Positions 18,360-26,244 of a stretch of 40,792 bases of DNA are shown piece after piece (within the stretch, counting starts at the first letter, position 1; every line of letters begins with the position of its first letter). The notes under the pieces were generated by a model that worked only from the letters and a program-made list of their open reading frames with translations, did no database searches and had not been told where the DNA came from. The translations under genes were made by a program, and so were the position numbers. Source of the DNA: Clostridium thermopalmarium DSM 5974 (lineage in GTDB: Bacteria; Bacillota; Clostridia; Clostridiales; Clostridiaceae); contig NZ_PVXN01000001.1 of the NCBI RefSeq assembly GCF_002995795.1, positions 1 through 40,792 of the forward strand. Direction: 5' to 3'.

Positions 18360-19166
18360 TTATTCAATCATATTGCTTGCGTCTACAATAAATTGATTAA
18401 TCTTATCTTCGGTCATAAGTCTATCTAAAGTTTTATTTATTGAATCTAAAAATTCTTGGTTATTCTTTGTTACTGCTATAGCAGATCCTTTTTCTGAAAT
18501 AGATTTATCAAATTCTATATCAGACATGGATAAATCTTTATTTTTATCTGCATAAGATTGTCCAACAGGAAGTTCTACTACTAAAGCATCTACCTTTTTA
18601 TTCTTAAGTTCAAGAATTAAATCTGTAATTTTGCTTAAAGATTTGATTTCAGCATCTTTAATTTGAGATTTTGCTATTTCTTCCTGAGTTGAACTCAATT
18701 GAACTCCAACTTTTTTACCCTTTAAGTCATCTAAAGATTTTATTTTATCTTTATCTTCAGCTCTTACTAAAACTGCTTGCTTAGCTACATAATATACCTT
18801 TGAGAAGTCAACTTCTTTTGCTCTCTCAGGAGTTGGATTCATACCAGCTATAACCATATCAACTTTGTTGCTTTTTAGTGCGCCTAATAAGCCCTCAAAG
18901 TTCATATCCCTTATTTCTAATTTTACACCTAAGTCTTTTGCAATTTCTTCAGCTATCATTATGTCGAAACCAACAACCTTATCTTCACCATTTACTTTTT
19001 TATGAAATTCATATGGTGGATAGTCACCGCTTGTTCCAACTATTAAAGTACCATTTTCTTTAACTCTTTCCATAGGTGATTTAGTTTTGCTACAAGCTGA
19101 GAAAGTAAATATCATGGCAGTCATTAACGTTAATGTAACTAATTTATTTAATATATTCTTTTTCAT
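18360..19166 (-). CDS. Amino-acid ABC transporter substrate-binding lipoprotein
   Basis: 268 residues, SBP family 3. A lipoprotein signal peptide ends at FSAC (Cys about 25), so it is tethered outside the membrane. Domain motifs: GTLIVGTSGDYPPYEF, GFDIMIAEEIAKDLG, VDMVIAGMNPTPERAKEVDFSKVYY. The Arg in the PTPERA motif binds the ligand carboxylate. Ligand is likely a polar or sulfur amino acid but cannot be fixed. ATG start. First gene of the operon, with its own promoter. Confidence 0.94.
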   Translation of the reverse strand: MKKNILNKLVTLTLMTAMIFTFSACSKTKSPMERVKENGTLIVGTSGDYPPYEFHKKVNGEDKVVGFDIMIAEEIAKDLGVKLEIRDMNFEGLLGALKSNKVDMVIAGMNPTPERAKEVDFSKVYYVAKQAVLVRAEDKDKIKSLDDLKGKKVGVQLSSTQEEIAKSQIKDAEIKSLSKITDLILELKNKKVDALVVELPVGQSYADKNKDLSMSDIEFDKSISEKGSAIAVTKNNQEFLDSINKTLDRLMTEDKINQFIVDASNMIE

Positions 19167-19199
19167 AAAAACAACTCCCTCTCAATTATCTTATGTATT

Positions 19200-19228
19200 A
19201 TTATACATGTATACTTATAAATATTCAA
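19200..19228 (-). promoter_or_regulatory. Promoter and palindrome upstream of the amino-acid transporter operon
   Basis: Minus strand: TTGAAT (19228-19223), 17-base spacer, TATAAT (19205-19200). A perfect 12-base palindrome, TATACATGTATA (19202-19213), overlaps the -10 and spacer and is a possible operator. The regulator is unknown. Confidence 0.7.
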
Positions 19229-19263
19229 TAAGGTTTATTAAATTTTTATGAAAAAATTATACT

Positions 19264-20541
19264 TTAAGATTGAACAGGTAATGTACTTCCCGCTGTAGGC
19301 ATTAAATAGATTAAATCAGCATTGTCTATAGCATCTTTAGCATAATATATAGCATCTTCTAAATTGTTTGTAATTTTAATGTTGCAACATTCTAAAGCCT
19401 TTTGATCCATTGAAGAAACTAATATTATATTGTATTTAACTGCCATTTCGCATATAACAAAAGCAAAAAACTTTGCAATTGTATATTCTCTTCTAACTTC
19501 CTTTTCTCTTTCTGCATTGTTTTTAAAGTTATAGAATATATGCTCCATATCTTTATGACCTAATCCTTCTATACATTGAGCAACCAAAATTATGGTTCCG
19601 CCTTCACGTACAGCTTCTACTGAATTGCTTAAGGCTTTTGAAGCTTGATAAAGATCTATATCTTTTGGATATCCACCAGCTGAAGCTATAATAACATCAG
19701 CTTTTTCTTTAATATTGAAGCTGTCTATTGATTTCAATATTTCACAGCCTTTTCTGTGGGCGGTAATATAATTACCTGCAACGGCAGCTGTAAAATTGCC
19801 ATCTGAATCTAGTATTACATTAAATAAAAAGGATGGATTTACAAATTTAGCAGCTTCAAGCATGTCCTCGCTAAAAGGGTTTCCATCCATAAGGGCAGTT
19901 CTAACTTTTGGATTACTTCCTGGTCCATTTGGATTTAGTGAAAGAGAGTGATTTTGCATTACAGTTTCATAACTGCTGATACCTGGTAATATGGCCTTTC
20001 TTCCTCCACCAAAGCCAGCTATATCGTGAAAGACAATTCCGCCTGTAAGGATAATGTGTTTGCATTGAAGTGCTAATTTATTTACATACACTTCAGTACC
20101 AAAAGATGTGGTACCAACATATTGGAGATTATCCTTATCTCTACAGTCATGATCTATAATTTCAAACCTATTAAAAAGATCTTCACCCATGATCAATTTA
20201 TGTTCTTCTTCATTTTGCTTTCTATGAGTTCCTAATGCGCAGATGAAATGGATATTATCATCTTTAACTCCTGCTTCTTCTAATTCTTTAATCACATAAG
20301 GCAAATATACAGATGGTTTTTGCCATAATCTTGTAACATCTGGTACTATAATGCACACATCTTCATCAGGTTTTACTATATCCTTTAATCTTGGGCTATC
20401 GATTGGATTTTCAATAGCATATTTTAATATTTCTTCTTCTCTTTTTAATTTAGGAGAAGATAGACTACTTATGATTTTTACATTTTTATGTTCAAAATTT
20501 AAATCAAAGTGCTTTTCACCATATTTCATTGATATTTTCAA
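19264..20541 (-). CDS. larA: LarA family nickel-pincer racemase
   Basis: 425 residues, normal for LarA. Lactate racemase interconverts L- and D-lactate with a nickel-pincer nucleotide bound to a lysine; relatives act on other 2-hydroxyacids. Counterparts of the catalytic residues of the Lactobacillus enzyme are visible: His106 (GTHR), His172 (FHDIAG), Lys182 (GGGRKAILPG) and His198 (QNHSLS), plus GGYPKDIDLYQA later. Start is TTG, supported by GGGGGTG six bases upstream; an ATG four codons later is possible. The cofactor genes larB, larC and larE are not in the window and must be elsewhere if it is active. The substrate is not assured to be lactate. A 31-base palindrome sits just upstream. Confidence 0.9.
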   Translation of the reverse strand: MKISMKYGEKHFDLNFEHKNVKIISSLSSPKLKREEEILKYAIENPIDSPRLKDIVKPDEDVCIIVPDVTRLWQKPSVYLPYVIKELEEAGVKDDNIHFICALGTHRKQNEEEHKLIMGEDLFNRFEIIDHDCRDKDNLQYVGTTSFGTEVYVNKLALQCKHIILTGGIVFHDIAGFGGGRKAILPGISSYETVMQNHSLSLNPNGPGSNPKVRTALMDGNPFSEDMLEAAKFVNPSFLFNVILDSDGNFTAAVAGNYITAHRKGCEILKSIDSFNIKEKADVIIASAGGYPKDIDLYQASKALSNSVEAVREGGTIILVAQCIEGLGHKDMEHIFYNFKNNAEREKEVRREYTIAKFFAFVICEMAVKYNIILVSSMDQKALECCNIKITNNLEDAIYYAKDAIDNADLIYLMPTAGSTLPVQS

Positions 20542-20555
20542 TTTCTACACCCCCT

Positions 20556-20586
20556 ATATATGTTATATCTATTATATAACATATAT
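20556..20586 (-). promoter_or_regulatory. Large palindrome upstream of larA
   Basis: Perfect 13-bp inverted repeat (20556-20568 and 20574-20586) with a five-base centre, starting 15 bases before the larA start codon. The centre includes a minus-strand TATAAT (20576-20571) with no good -35, so a bound regulator could control use of this -10. Confidence 0.65.
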
Positions 20587-20708
20587 TAATATAATGAAGT
20601 ATAATTTATGCGAAAATATGAATTTTTATACAACAAGGTTTATCTTTTGGTATAAAATATAGTTATATCTTATATTATATAATGATAACAATTATTTTAG
20701 AGGATATT

Positions 20709-21329
20709 ATGAGTGAATATAATAGAGAAAATGATATTATCTCAAAAGCAAATTTACACTATGATAGAATGTTAGCTAAGGAATATGCAGAAAAATATGC
20801 TTTAACCCCTAACATAAGTCAGTATCCATATTTTGAAACAGATGATTGTGCAAACTTTGTATCTCAAGTCTTAAAAGCTGGAGGAATGGAGGAAGTAGGC
20901 AGCAAATGGGATAAAATTGATTCTTGGTTTTGCAAAACAAAGGATCATAAAAATTTAACTAATATATCTATAACATGGAGAGCCGCACGATATTTTAGAA
21001 GGCATTGGGGAAATGAAAACGGTTTAGGAGCCAATAGAGCTGCAGCATATACTGCTATAACAGTTCAACAAGCATTAGACAATTTTGATAGGTTATTTTC
21101 CTTATTAAATATAGGAGATGTGATACAACATGGTAGTCCTGATAATAAATATCCATACCATACTCAAGTTATACACGATAAAGGCTATAACTGGAAAATA
21201 GGCATATATGATTTATTTATGGCTCAGCATACGAAAAATAGACTTTATGTATCACTTTACCAGTATTTAAGCGACTTTACGGATAAAGATATAAGGCCAG
21301 TGTATATTTATAGAATTAAGGACGATTAA
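20709..21329 (+). CDS. Amidase_6 domain protein
   Basis: 206 residues matching the 'putative amidase domain' family found in Clostridium and Bacillus. Motifs: ANLHYDRMLAKEYAEKYA, the core DDCANFVSQVLKAGGM with a candidate nucleophilic Cys, WRAARYFRRHW, and HTQVIHD with a candidate His. The D-C-x-N-F-x-S-Q motif suggests a papain/NlpC-like fold. Start ATG 20709 after AGAGGAT; an upstream ATG at 20682 has no ribosome site. Neither start gives a signal peptide, so it seems cytoplasmic unless released by lysis. Role unknown; peptidoglycan or peptide amide bonds are the likely target. Confidence 0.82.
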   Translation: MSEYNRENDIISKANLHYDRMLAKEYAEKYALTPNISQYPYFETDDCANFVSQVLKAGGMEEVGSKWDKIDSWFCKTKDHKNLTNISITWRAARYFRRHWGNENGLGANRAAAYTAITVQQALDNFDRLFSLLNIGDVIQHGSPDNKYPYHTQVIHDKGYNWKIGIYDLFMAQHTKNRLYVSLYQYLSDFTDKDIRPVYIYRIKDD

Positions 21330-21369
21330 GAAGTAAATTGTGACAATTTTTATTGAAGATTCTATATGG

Positions 21370-21425
21370 GATTTGCATTTAGGAAAGCTTCTAATGCTAG
21401 TTCAACGCTTTCTATAATGCAAATC
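21370..21425 (+). terminator. Long stem-loop between convergent genes
   Basis: Outer arms GATTTGCATT (21370-21379) and AATGCAAATC (21416-21425), inner arms GAAAGC (21383-21388) and GCTTTC (21407-21412), 18-base loop. It sits between the amidase gene and the minus-strand membrane protein gene and could end both. The T-runs are interrupted, so efficiency is uncertain. Confidence 0.6.
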
Positions 21426-21460
21426 TTATATTTCTATTAGTTTTGTTTGATTTAACATTT

Positions 21461-21742
21461 TTACCACTTTAAAAGAATTTTATTAATAGCTAGAAAAACA
21501 ATTGAAAGAAACATTATTAAACTTATCACTTTATCCTTAAATTTAGCAGATGGTCTAATTATGCAAAATAAATATGATGCTCCCATAAATGAATAGGATA
21601 CTATTTGTAAATAAGTAATCTGAGTAGATCCCAATGAGAATAAAGGAAAGGCTACAGGAATAAGCACTAATACTCCAATTGCTAAAAGTAAAGTTTGTAC
21701 TTTTTCAGCTGAGGTTAAATCTTTTAAGCGATTTTTAAACAT
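21461..21742 (-). CDS. Small membrane protein of unknown function
   Basis: 93 residues with three hydrophobic segments (about 16-36, 43-62 and 72-90) separated by short charged loops. No family is recognised. ATG with AGGAGGT eight bases upstream, an excellent ribosome site, so it is probably a real gene. Monocistronic on the minus strand. Confidence 0.72.
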   Translation of the reverse strand: MFKNRLKDLTSAEKVQTLLLAIGVLVLIPVAFPLFSLGSTQITYLQIVSYSFMGASYLFCIIRPSAKFKDKVISLIMFLSIVFLAINKILLKW

Positions 21743-22121
21743 GCATTTATACCTCCTTATATTGATATATACTTAATTATTATTTCGATTAACACTTTTT
21801 AACTTTATTCCCATTATATTTATTTTAATAATATCATATAAACATTTATTTTAAAACGTTATTTTAAATTTTATAATTGGATTTTTGAAAAAGATCTTAT
21901 GTGTTTTTTTCATAAATAAATAGTGCTATGAAGGCACGTTATATCATTATTGGACATTATTTAGGAATAGAGCTTTAACAACAATAACCAGCATAGATGC
22001 TTTAGGTATATCAGTAATTAATTCTGCAGGAGTATGTAGGTTTGTTTGGATTGATTCATATATATTTTAAAAATAAGTTATAATTAAGTATAGACTATAC
22101 ATAATCGAGAGGATAAAAAAT
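21743..22121. other. 379-base intergenic stretch with a possible gene relic
   Basis: Holds the ribosome site of the small membrane protein at the left and that of the helicase (GAGAGGATA) at the right. In between, 21924-22070 is an open + frame of 48 codons with no start codon; it reads as a plausible protein fragment (for example NRALTTITSIDALGISV) and ends in TAA. No terminator or clear promoter is seen in the left half, which is simply AT-rich. Confidence 0.45.
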
Positions 22122-24497
22122 ATGGAAGAGAAAACCATTATAAAGATTTCCGTTAGAAACCTTGTGGAGTTTGTTCTAAGGTCTGGAGATTTGGTTTCGA
22201 CATTTACGGGAAGTTCTAGAAACGTGGATGCTATAAAGGTGCATCAGAAAATACAAAAATCAGCTCCTAAAGAATATAAGAGTGAGGTAGCACTTTCTTA
22301 TACTATAGAGGATGAAGGTATAATTTTAGAAGTAGGTGGACGTGCTGACGGAATTATAGAGGAAGAGGATAGGATTATAATTGATGAGATAAAGACAACT
22401 ACAGTTCCTTTAGAGTTTGTGGAAGAGGATTATAATGAGCTTCATTGGGCTCAAGCTAAGTGCTATGGATTTATATATTCTAAGGAAAATAATTTAGAAA
22501 ATATATGTATTCAGCTTACATATTATCAAATGGATACAAAAGAAATTAAAAGGTTTATGAAGACCTTTGACTTTAAAGAGTTGGAAGAGTTTTTTTATAG
22601 TTTAGTAGATCAATATATGGATTGGGCAAGGATGCAGCAAAGTTGGGTTGAAGAGAGAAATAGGTCTATAGTAGAGATGCTATTTCCGTTTAAAAGTTAT
22701 AGAGAGGGACAAAGAAGGCTTGCTGTAGCTGTATACAAAACAATAGTTGAGGAAAAGAAAATATTTGCTCAAGCTCCTACAGGCATAGGAAAGACTTTAG
22801 CTTCGCTTTTTCCAAGCATTAAAGCTATGGGAGAGGGACACACCTCAAAGATATTTTATCTTACAGCAAAAACTATAACTAGAACTGCTGCGGAAAAGGC
22901 TGTAGAAAAAATGAGGAATAAAGGACTTAGAATTAAAAGTCTTACAATTACAGCTAAGGATAAAATATGTTTTAAAGAAGAGAAAAATTGTGATCCTGAA
23001 AAGTGTGAATACGCTAGAGGACACTTTGATAGAGTAAATGAAGCTATAAAGGATATTTTTAAGGAAGATAATCTATGTCGAGAGATTGTTGAAGAATATT
23101 CTAGAAAACATAGAGTATGTCCTTTTGAATTTTCTTTAGAATTGGCTAATTTTTCGGACTGCATAATATGTGATTATAATTATGTATTTGATCCTAGAGT
23201 ATATTTAAAAAGATTTTTCTTAGAAGGAACTACAGATTTTACATTTTTAATTGATGAGGCTCATAATCTGGTTGATAGAGCAAGAGAAATGTTTTCTGCG
23301 GAACTTAGTAAAAAAGAAATATTGAAGTTAAAAAAAGATACATTAGATAAGGCTAAAGAAGTTTCTAGAATTCTTAATAAGATAAATTCAGAGATGATTA
23401 AGTTTAGAAAGCTGTGTGAGGAGAACGGCGGCAATGCATATATAGATAAAGAACCTCCTAAGGATATAATATCTCTTTTAAGGGAATTTTCATTTCATGC
23501 AGAAAAGTGGTTTTTAGAAAATAAAGATAGCAATGAAAATTTTAAAGATGAACTTATGGAGTTTTACTTTAATGTCCTAAACTTTATAAGGACTTTTGAT
23601 GGATATGATGATACATATGTAACTTATGCAGAGAAGCTTGGAGATGAGGTTAAGTTAAAATTATTCTGCCTAGATCCATCACTTTTACTTCAGGAGGGAA
23701 TGAAGAGAGGAAGAGCTTCTATTTTATTTTCAGCTACTCTAATGCCTATGGATTATTTTGTTGATATTCTTGGAGGAGATGAAAATTCATACAAAATAAG
23801 ATTGAATTCACCTTTTAGAAGGGAAAATCTCTGCTTAATGATGGATAGCAGCATAGCTACGACATACAAAATGAGAAAGTTTACTTATGATAAAATCGTA
23901 GAAGATATTGAAAGAATTTTTGAAAGTAAGAGAGGAAACTATCTAGTGTTCTTTCCATCATATGAGTACATGAATGAAGTTTATACAAGGTATTCTCTAA
24001 AAAATTCTCATGTAAAAACTCTGTGTCAAAGTTCTTTTATGATGGAAGAAGAAAGAGAAGAATTTTTAAATAGTTTTTCTAAGGATAATAAAGAGGGCTT
24101 AATTGGGTTCGCTGTCATGGGAGGAATTTTTTCAGAAGGCATTGATTTAACCGGAGATAGATTAATAGGAACTATAATAGTGGGAGTTGGTCTTCCACAG
24201 ATTTCTTTAGAGAGAAATATAATAAAGGATTATTTTAATCATAAAAACAATAAGGGGTTTGAATATGCATATATGTACCCGGGGATGAATAAGGTTATGC
24301 AGGCTGCAGGAAGAGTAATAAGAACAGAAGAAGATAAGGGAGTAGTTCTCTTAATCGATGAGAGATTTTCTTATCCAAGTTACTATAAGTTATTTCCAAG
24401 GGAATGGAGAAACTTAATACTTCTTAAAAATTCAAAAGAAATAGATAGGATTGTTAAAGATTTCTGGAATAGAAGTCAGGGAAATATTTTCAAATGA
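22122..24497 (+). CDS. Nuclease-helicase fusion, XPD/DinG family
   Basis: 791 residues. The N-terminus (about 1-175) shows a PD-(D/E)XK nuclease core of RecB/Cas4 type: GRADG (Asp76), IIIDEIKT (Glu89, Lys91) and QAKCYGFIY (Gln111). The rest is a superfamily 2 helicase: Walker A APTGIGKT (218-225), DEAH box (378-381), LFSATLMP and QAAGRVIRT near the end. Cysteines at about 283, 290, 295 and 333, between motifs I and II, could bind an Fe-S cluster as in XPD and DinG. A 5'-3' DNA helicase in repair is expected. ATG after GAGAGGATA. No promoter could be fixed. It directly precedes a gene with a LexA-type box. Confidence 0.88.
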   Translation: MEEKTIIKISVRNLVEFVLRSGDLVSTFTGSSRNVDAIKVHQKIQKSAPKEYKSEVALSYTIEDEGIILEVGGRADGIIEEEDRIIIDEIKTTTVPLEFVEEDYNELHWAQAKCYGFIYSKENNLENICIQLTYYQMDTKEIKRFMKTFDFKELEEFFYSLVDQYMDWARMQQSWVEERNRSIVEMLFPFKSYREGQRRLAVAVYKTIVEEKKIFAQAPTGIGKTLASLFPSIKAMGEGHTSKIFYLTAKTITRTAAEKAVEKMRNKGLRIKSLTITAKDKICFKEEKNCDPEKCEYARGHFDRVNEAIKDIFKEDNLCREIVEEYSRKHRVCPFEFSLELANFSDCIICDYNYVFDPRVYLKRFFLEGTTDFTFLIDEAHNLVDRAREMFSAELSKKEILKLKKDTLDKAKEVSRILNKINSEMIKFRKLCEENGGNAYIDKEPPKDIISLLREFSFHAEKWFLENKDSNENFKDELMEFYFNVLNFIRTFDGYDDTYVTYAEKLGDEVKLKLFCLDPSLLLQEGMKRGRASILFSATLMPMDYFVDILGGDENSYKIRLNSPFRRENLCLMMDSSIATTYKMRKFTYDKIVEDIERIFESKRGNYLVFFPSYEYMNEVYTRYSLKNSHVKTLCQSSFMMEEEREEFLNSFSKDNKEGLIGFAVMGGIFSEGIDLTGDRLIGTIIVGVGLPQISLERNIIKDYFNHKNNKGFEYAYMYPGMNKVMQAAGRVIRTEEDKGVVLLIDERFSYPSYYKLFPREWRNLILLKNSKEIDRIVKDFWNRSQGNIFK

Positions 24498-24510
24498 ATG
24501 AAAAGAAATA

Positions 24511-24539
24511 TTGACAATCGAACAAATGTTCTATATAAT
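24511..24539 (+). promoter_or_regulatory. Consensus promoter with embedded LexA (SOS) box
   Basis: TTGACA (24511-24516), 17-base spacer, TATAAT (24534-24539): a perfect housekeeping promoter. The spacer contains CGAACAAATGTTC (24519-24531), which matches the Gram-positive LexA/DinR consensus CGAAC-N4-GTTC except at its outermost base. LexA bound here would block RNA polymerase, so the gene downstream should be induced by DNA damage. Confidence 0.82.
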
Positions 24540-24585
24540 CGAATTATGTAGTTATTTGCACGATTTTATAGATGGGGGTACATTT

Positions 24586-24867
24586 ATGCAACAACATGGC
24601 AGTTTTTTTGTTAGAGTAAATTATTCTATTCAAGGTAGGGACAAGAAAGGAAAGTGCATAGGAGCACATATAACAAGGATAAAAAATAATGGAGAGAATA
24701 AATATTTAATAGGTGGAGGACACATCAATAGGAATGAAGGTTCATTTTTATTTAAGGTGAAGGATTTGAAAGAAGCAAATGAGGTTGCTAAGAATAGCGT
24801 ATTTATAAAGGATAAAATATATAGTTACGAACTTATTATATTAGATGAAAAAATCAGAATAGCATAA
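24586..24867 (+). CDS. Small protein of unknown function under a LexA-type promoter
   Basis: 93 residues, predicted soluble, no signal peptide or membrane segment. It reads as a compact beta-rich domain (FFVRVNYSIQGR, GAHITRIKN, YLIGGGHINR, SFLFKVKDLKEANEVAK). No family is recognised. The start ATG 24586 follows GGGGG by seven bases. A longer frame open from TTG 24511 is rejected because it would begin in the -35 box. Promoter and LexA box lie 47-75 bases upstream, and a strong terminator follows, so it is a one-gene SOS unit between a repair-type helicase and cinA. A role in the damage response is inference. Confidence 0.8.
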   Translation: MQQHGSFFVRVNYSIQGRDKKGKCIGAHITRIKNNGENKYLIGGGHINRNEGSFLFKVKDLKEANEVAKNSVFIKDKIYSYELIILDEKIRIA

Positions 24868-24893
24868 TGAAGAGAGTTTCCTGTCGTATTTTG

Positions 24894-24927
24894 AACAATA
24901 GATTATATATATATCTATTGTTTTTTT
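24894..24927 (+). terminator. Terminator after the LexA-box gene
   Basis: 10-bp stem AACAATAGAT/ATCTATTGTT (24894-24903 and 24913-24922) with nine-base loop and a seven-T run (24921-24927). Canonical intrinsic terminator. Confidence 0.88.
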
Positions 24928-24979
24928 GGTATAATATTGAATAAAGCGTTATGTTTAAAAGAGGAAAGAAGGAAAAATA

Positions 24980-26221
24980 ATGAGGGCGGAAATATTAGCA
25001 GTAGGTACAGAGATATTATTAGGTAATATAGTGAATACTAATGCTCAGTATATAGCAAACAGATTAGCTGAACTAGGTATAGAGGTATATCATCAATCAG
25101 TAGTTGGAGATAATGCAGAGAGGCTAATGCAGGCTTATGATTTAGCCTTTAAAAGAGCAGATCTAGTAATAACTACAGGAGGACTTGGACCGACTAAAGA
25201 TGATTTAACTAAGGAAGTAGCATTTGAGTATTTTGGAAAGAAAGCAGTTCTTCATGAGGAATTATTGAAAGAAATAGAGGATTATTTTAAAAAAATAAAC
25301 ATGCCTATGAGTGAAAACAATAAAAAGCAAGCGTTTTTCCCAGAGGATGCAATTATAATGAAGAACAAAAATGGTACAGCACCAGGATGCATAATAGAAG
25401 AAGGTAATAAGATATTAGCTGTGCTTCCTGGACCTCCAAGGGAAATGAAACTTATGTTTGAGGAGAGCCTGGTTCCATATCTAAAAAAATTTCAAGATAG
25501 TGTTTTAGTATCAAAAACTCTTAGGGTTATAGGTCTAGGAGAAAGTAATGTAGCTGAAATTATAGATGATATTTTAGAAAATTCAAAAAATCCTACAGTT
25601 GCACCTTACGCCAAAGAAGGTCAGGTTACTTTGAGAATTACAGCTAAGGCAGAAAATGAAGAAGAAGGGAAAAAACTAATCATTTCAGTTGAAAAAGAAA
25701 TTAGAGAAAGACTTGGAATTTCAGTATATGGAGAAGGAGATATTACATTAGAAGAGGTTGTAGGAAAAATACTAGTTGAAAATAATTTAACTATAGCTAC
25801 AGCAGAATCTTGTACTGGAGGACTTTTGGGCGGAGCCATAATAAATTATCCAGGAATATCTAAAGTATTTAAAGAAGGGTTCATAACTTATAGTAACGAA
25901 GCTAAGATTAAGAGATTAAATGTATCGGAAAAAACACTTAAAAACTTTGGAGCAGTAAGCAGTGAGACGGCAGCAGAAATGGCTAAGGGAGCAGCTCTTT
26001 CTTCAGGAAGCGATATAGGTATATCAACAACAGGAATTGCAGGACCAGGAGGCGGAACTAAAGAAAAACCTGTTGGACTTGTGTATGTAGGCCTTTATAT
26101 AAAAGGAGAGGTTAAAACTAAAGAACTGCATTTAGTAGGAAATAGGCAGAGAATAAGGAACATGACAGTGATGAGGGCCTTAGATTGGTTAAGAAGAGAA
26201 TTAATAAGCAGGTATATATAG
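24980..26221 (+). CDS. cinA: CinA family protein (nicotinamide-nucleotide amidase / competence-damage protein)
   Basis: 413 residues, full two-domain CinA. N-terminal MoaB/COG1058 domain: GTEILLGNIVNTNAQYIA and TTGGLGPTKDDLTKE. C-terminal PncC domain: ATAESCTGGLLGGAI and STTGIAGPGGGTKEKPVG. PncC domains deamidate NMN for pyridine nucleotide salvage; the N-terminal domain of some members is an ADP-ribose pyrophosphatase. In many Firmicutes recA follows cinA, but here a DegV gene does. ATG after GAGGAAAGAAGG. Confidence 0.95.
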   Translation: MRAEILAVGTEILLGNIVNTNAQYIANRLAELGIEVYHQSVVGDNAERLMQAYDLAFKRADLVITTGGLGPTKDDLTKEVAFEYFGKKAVLHEELLKEIEDYFKKINMPMSENNKKQAFFPEDAIIMKNKNGTAPGCIIEEGNKILAVLPGPPREMKLMFEESLVPYLKKFQDSVLVSKTLRVIGLGESNVAEIIDDILENSKNPTVAPYAKEGQVTLRITAKAENEEEGKKLIISVEKEIRERLGISVYGEGDITLEEVVGKILVENNLTIATAESCTGGLLGGAIINYPGISKVFKEGFITYSNEAKIKRLNVSEKTLKNFGAVSSETAAEMAKGAALSSGSDIGISTTGIAGPGGGTKEKPVGLVYVGLYIKGEVKTKELHLVGNRQRIRNMTVMRALDWLRRELISRYI

Positions 26222-26244
26222 GAATTACCAAGGAGGATTATAAT

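Noticed and set aside
24511-24585. Longer reading frame of the LexA-box gene from TTG 24511
   Set aside because: It would begin within the -35 element, upstream of the transcript start, and has no ribosome site; ATG 24586 has a strong one.
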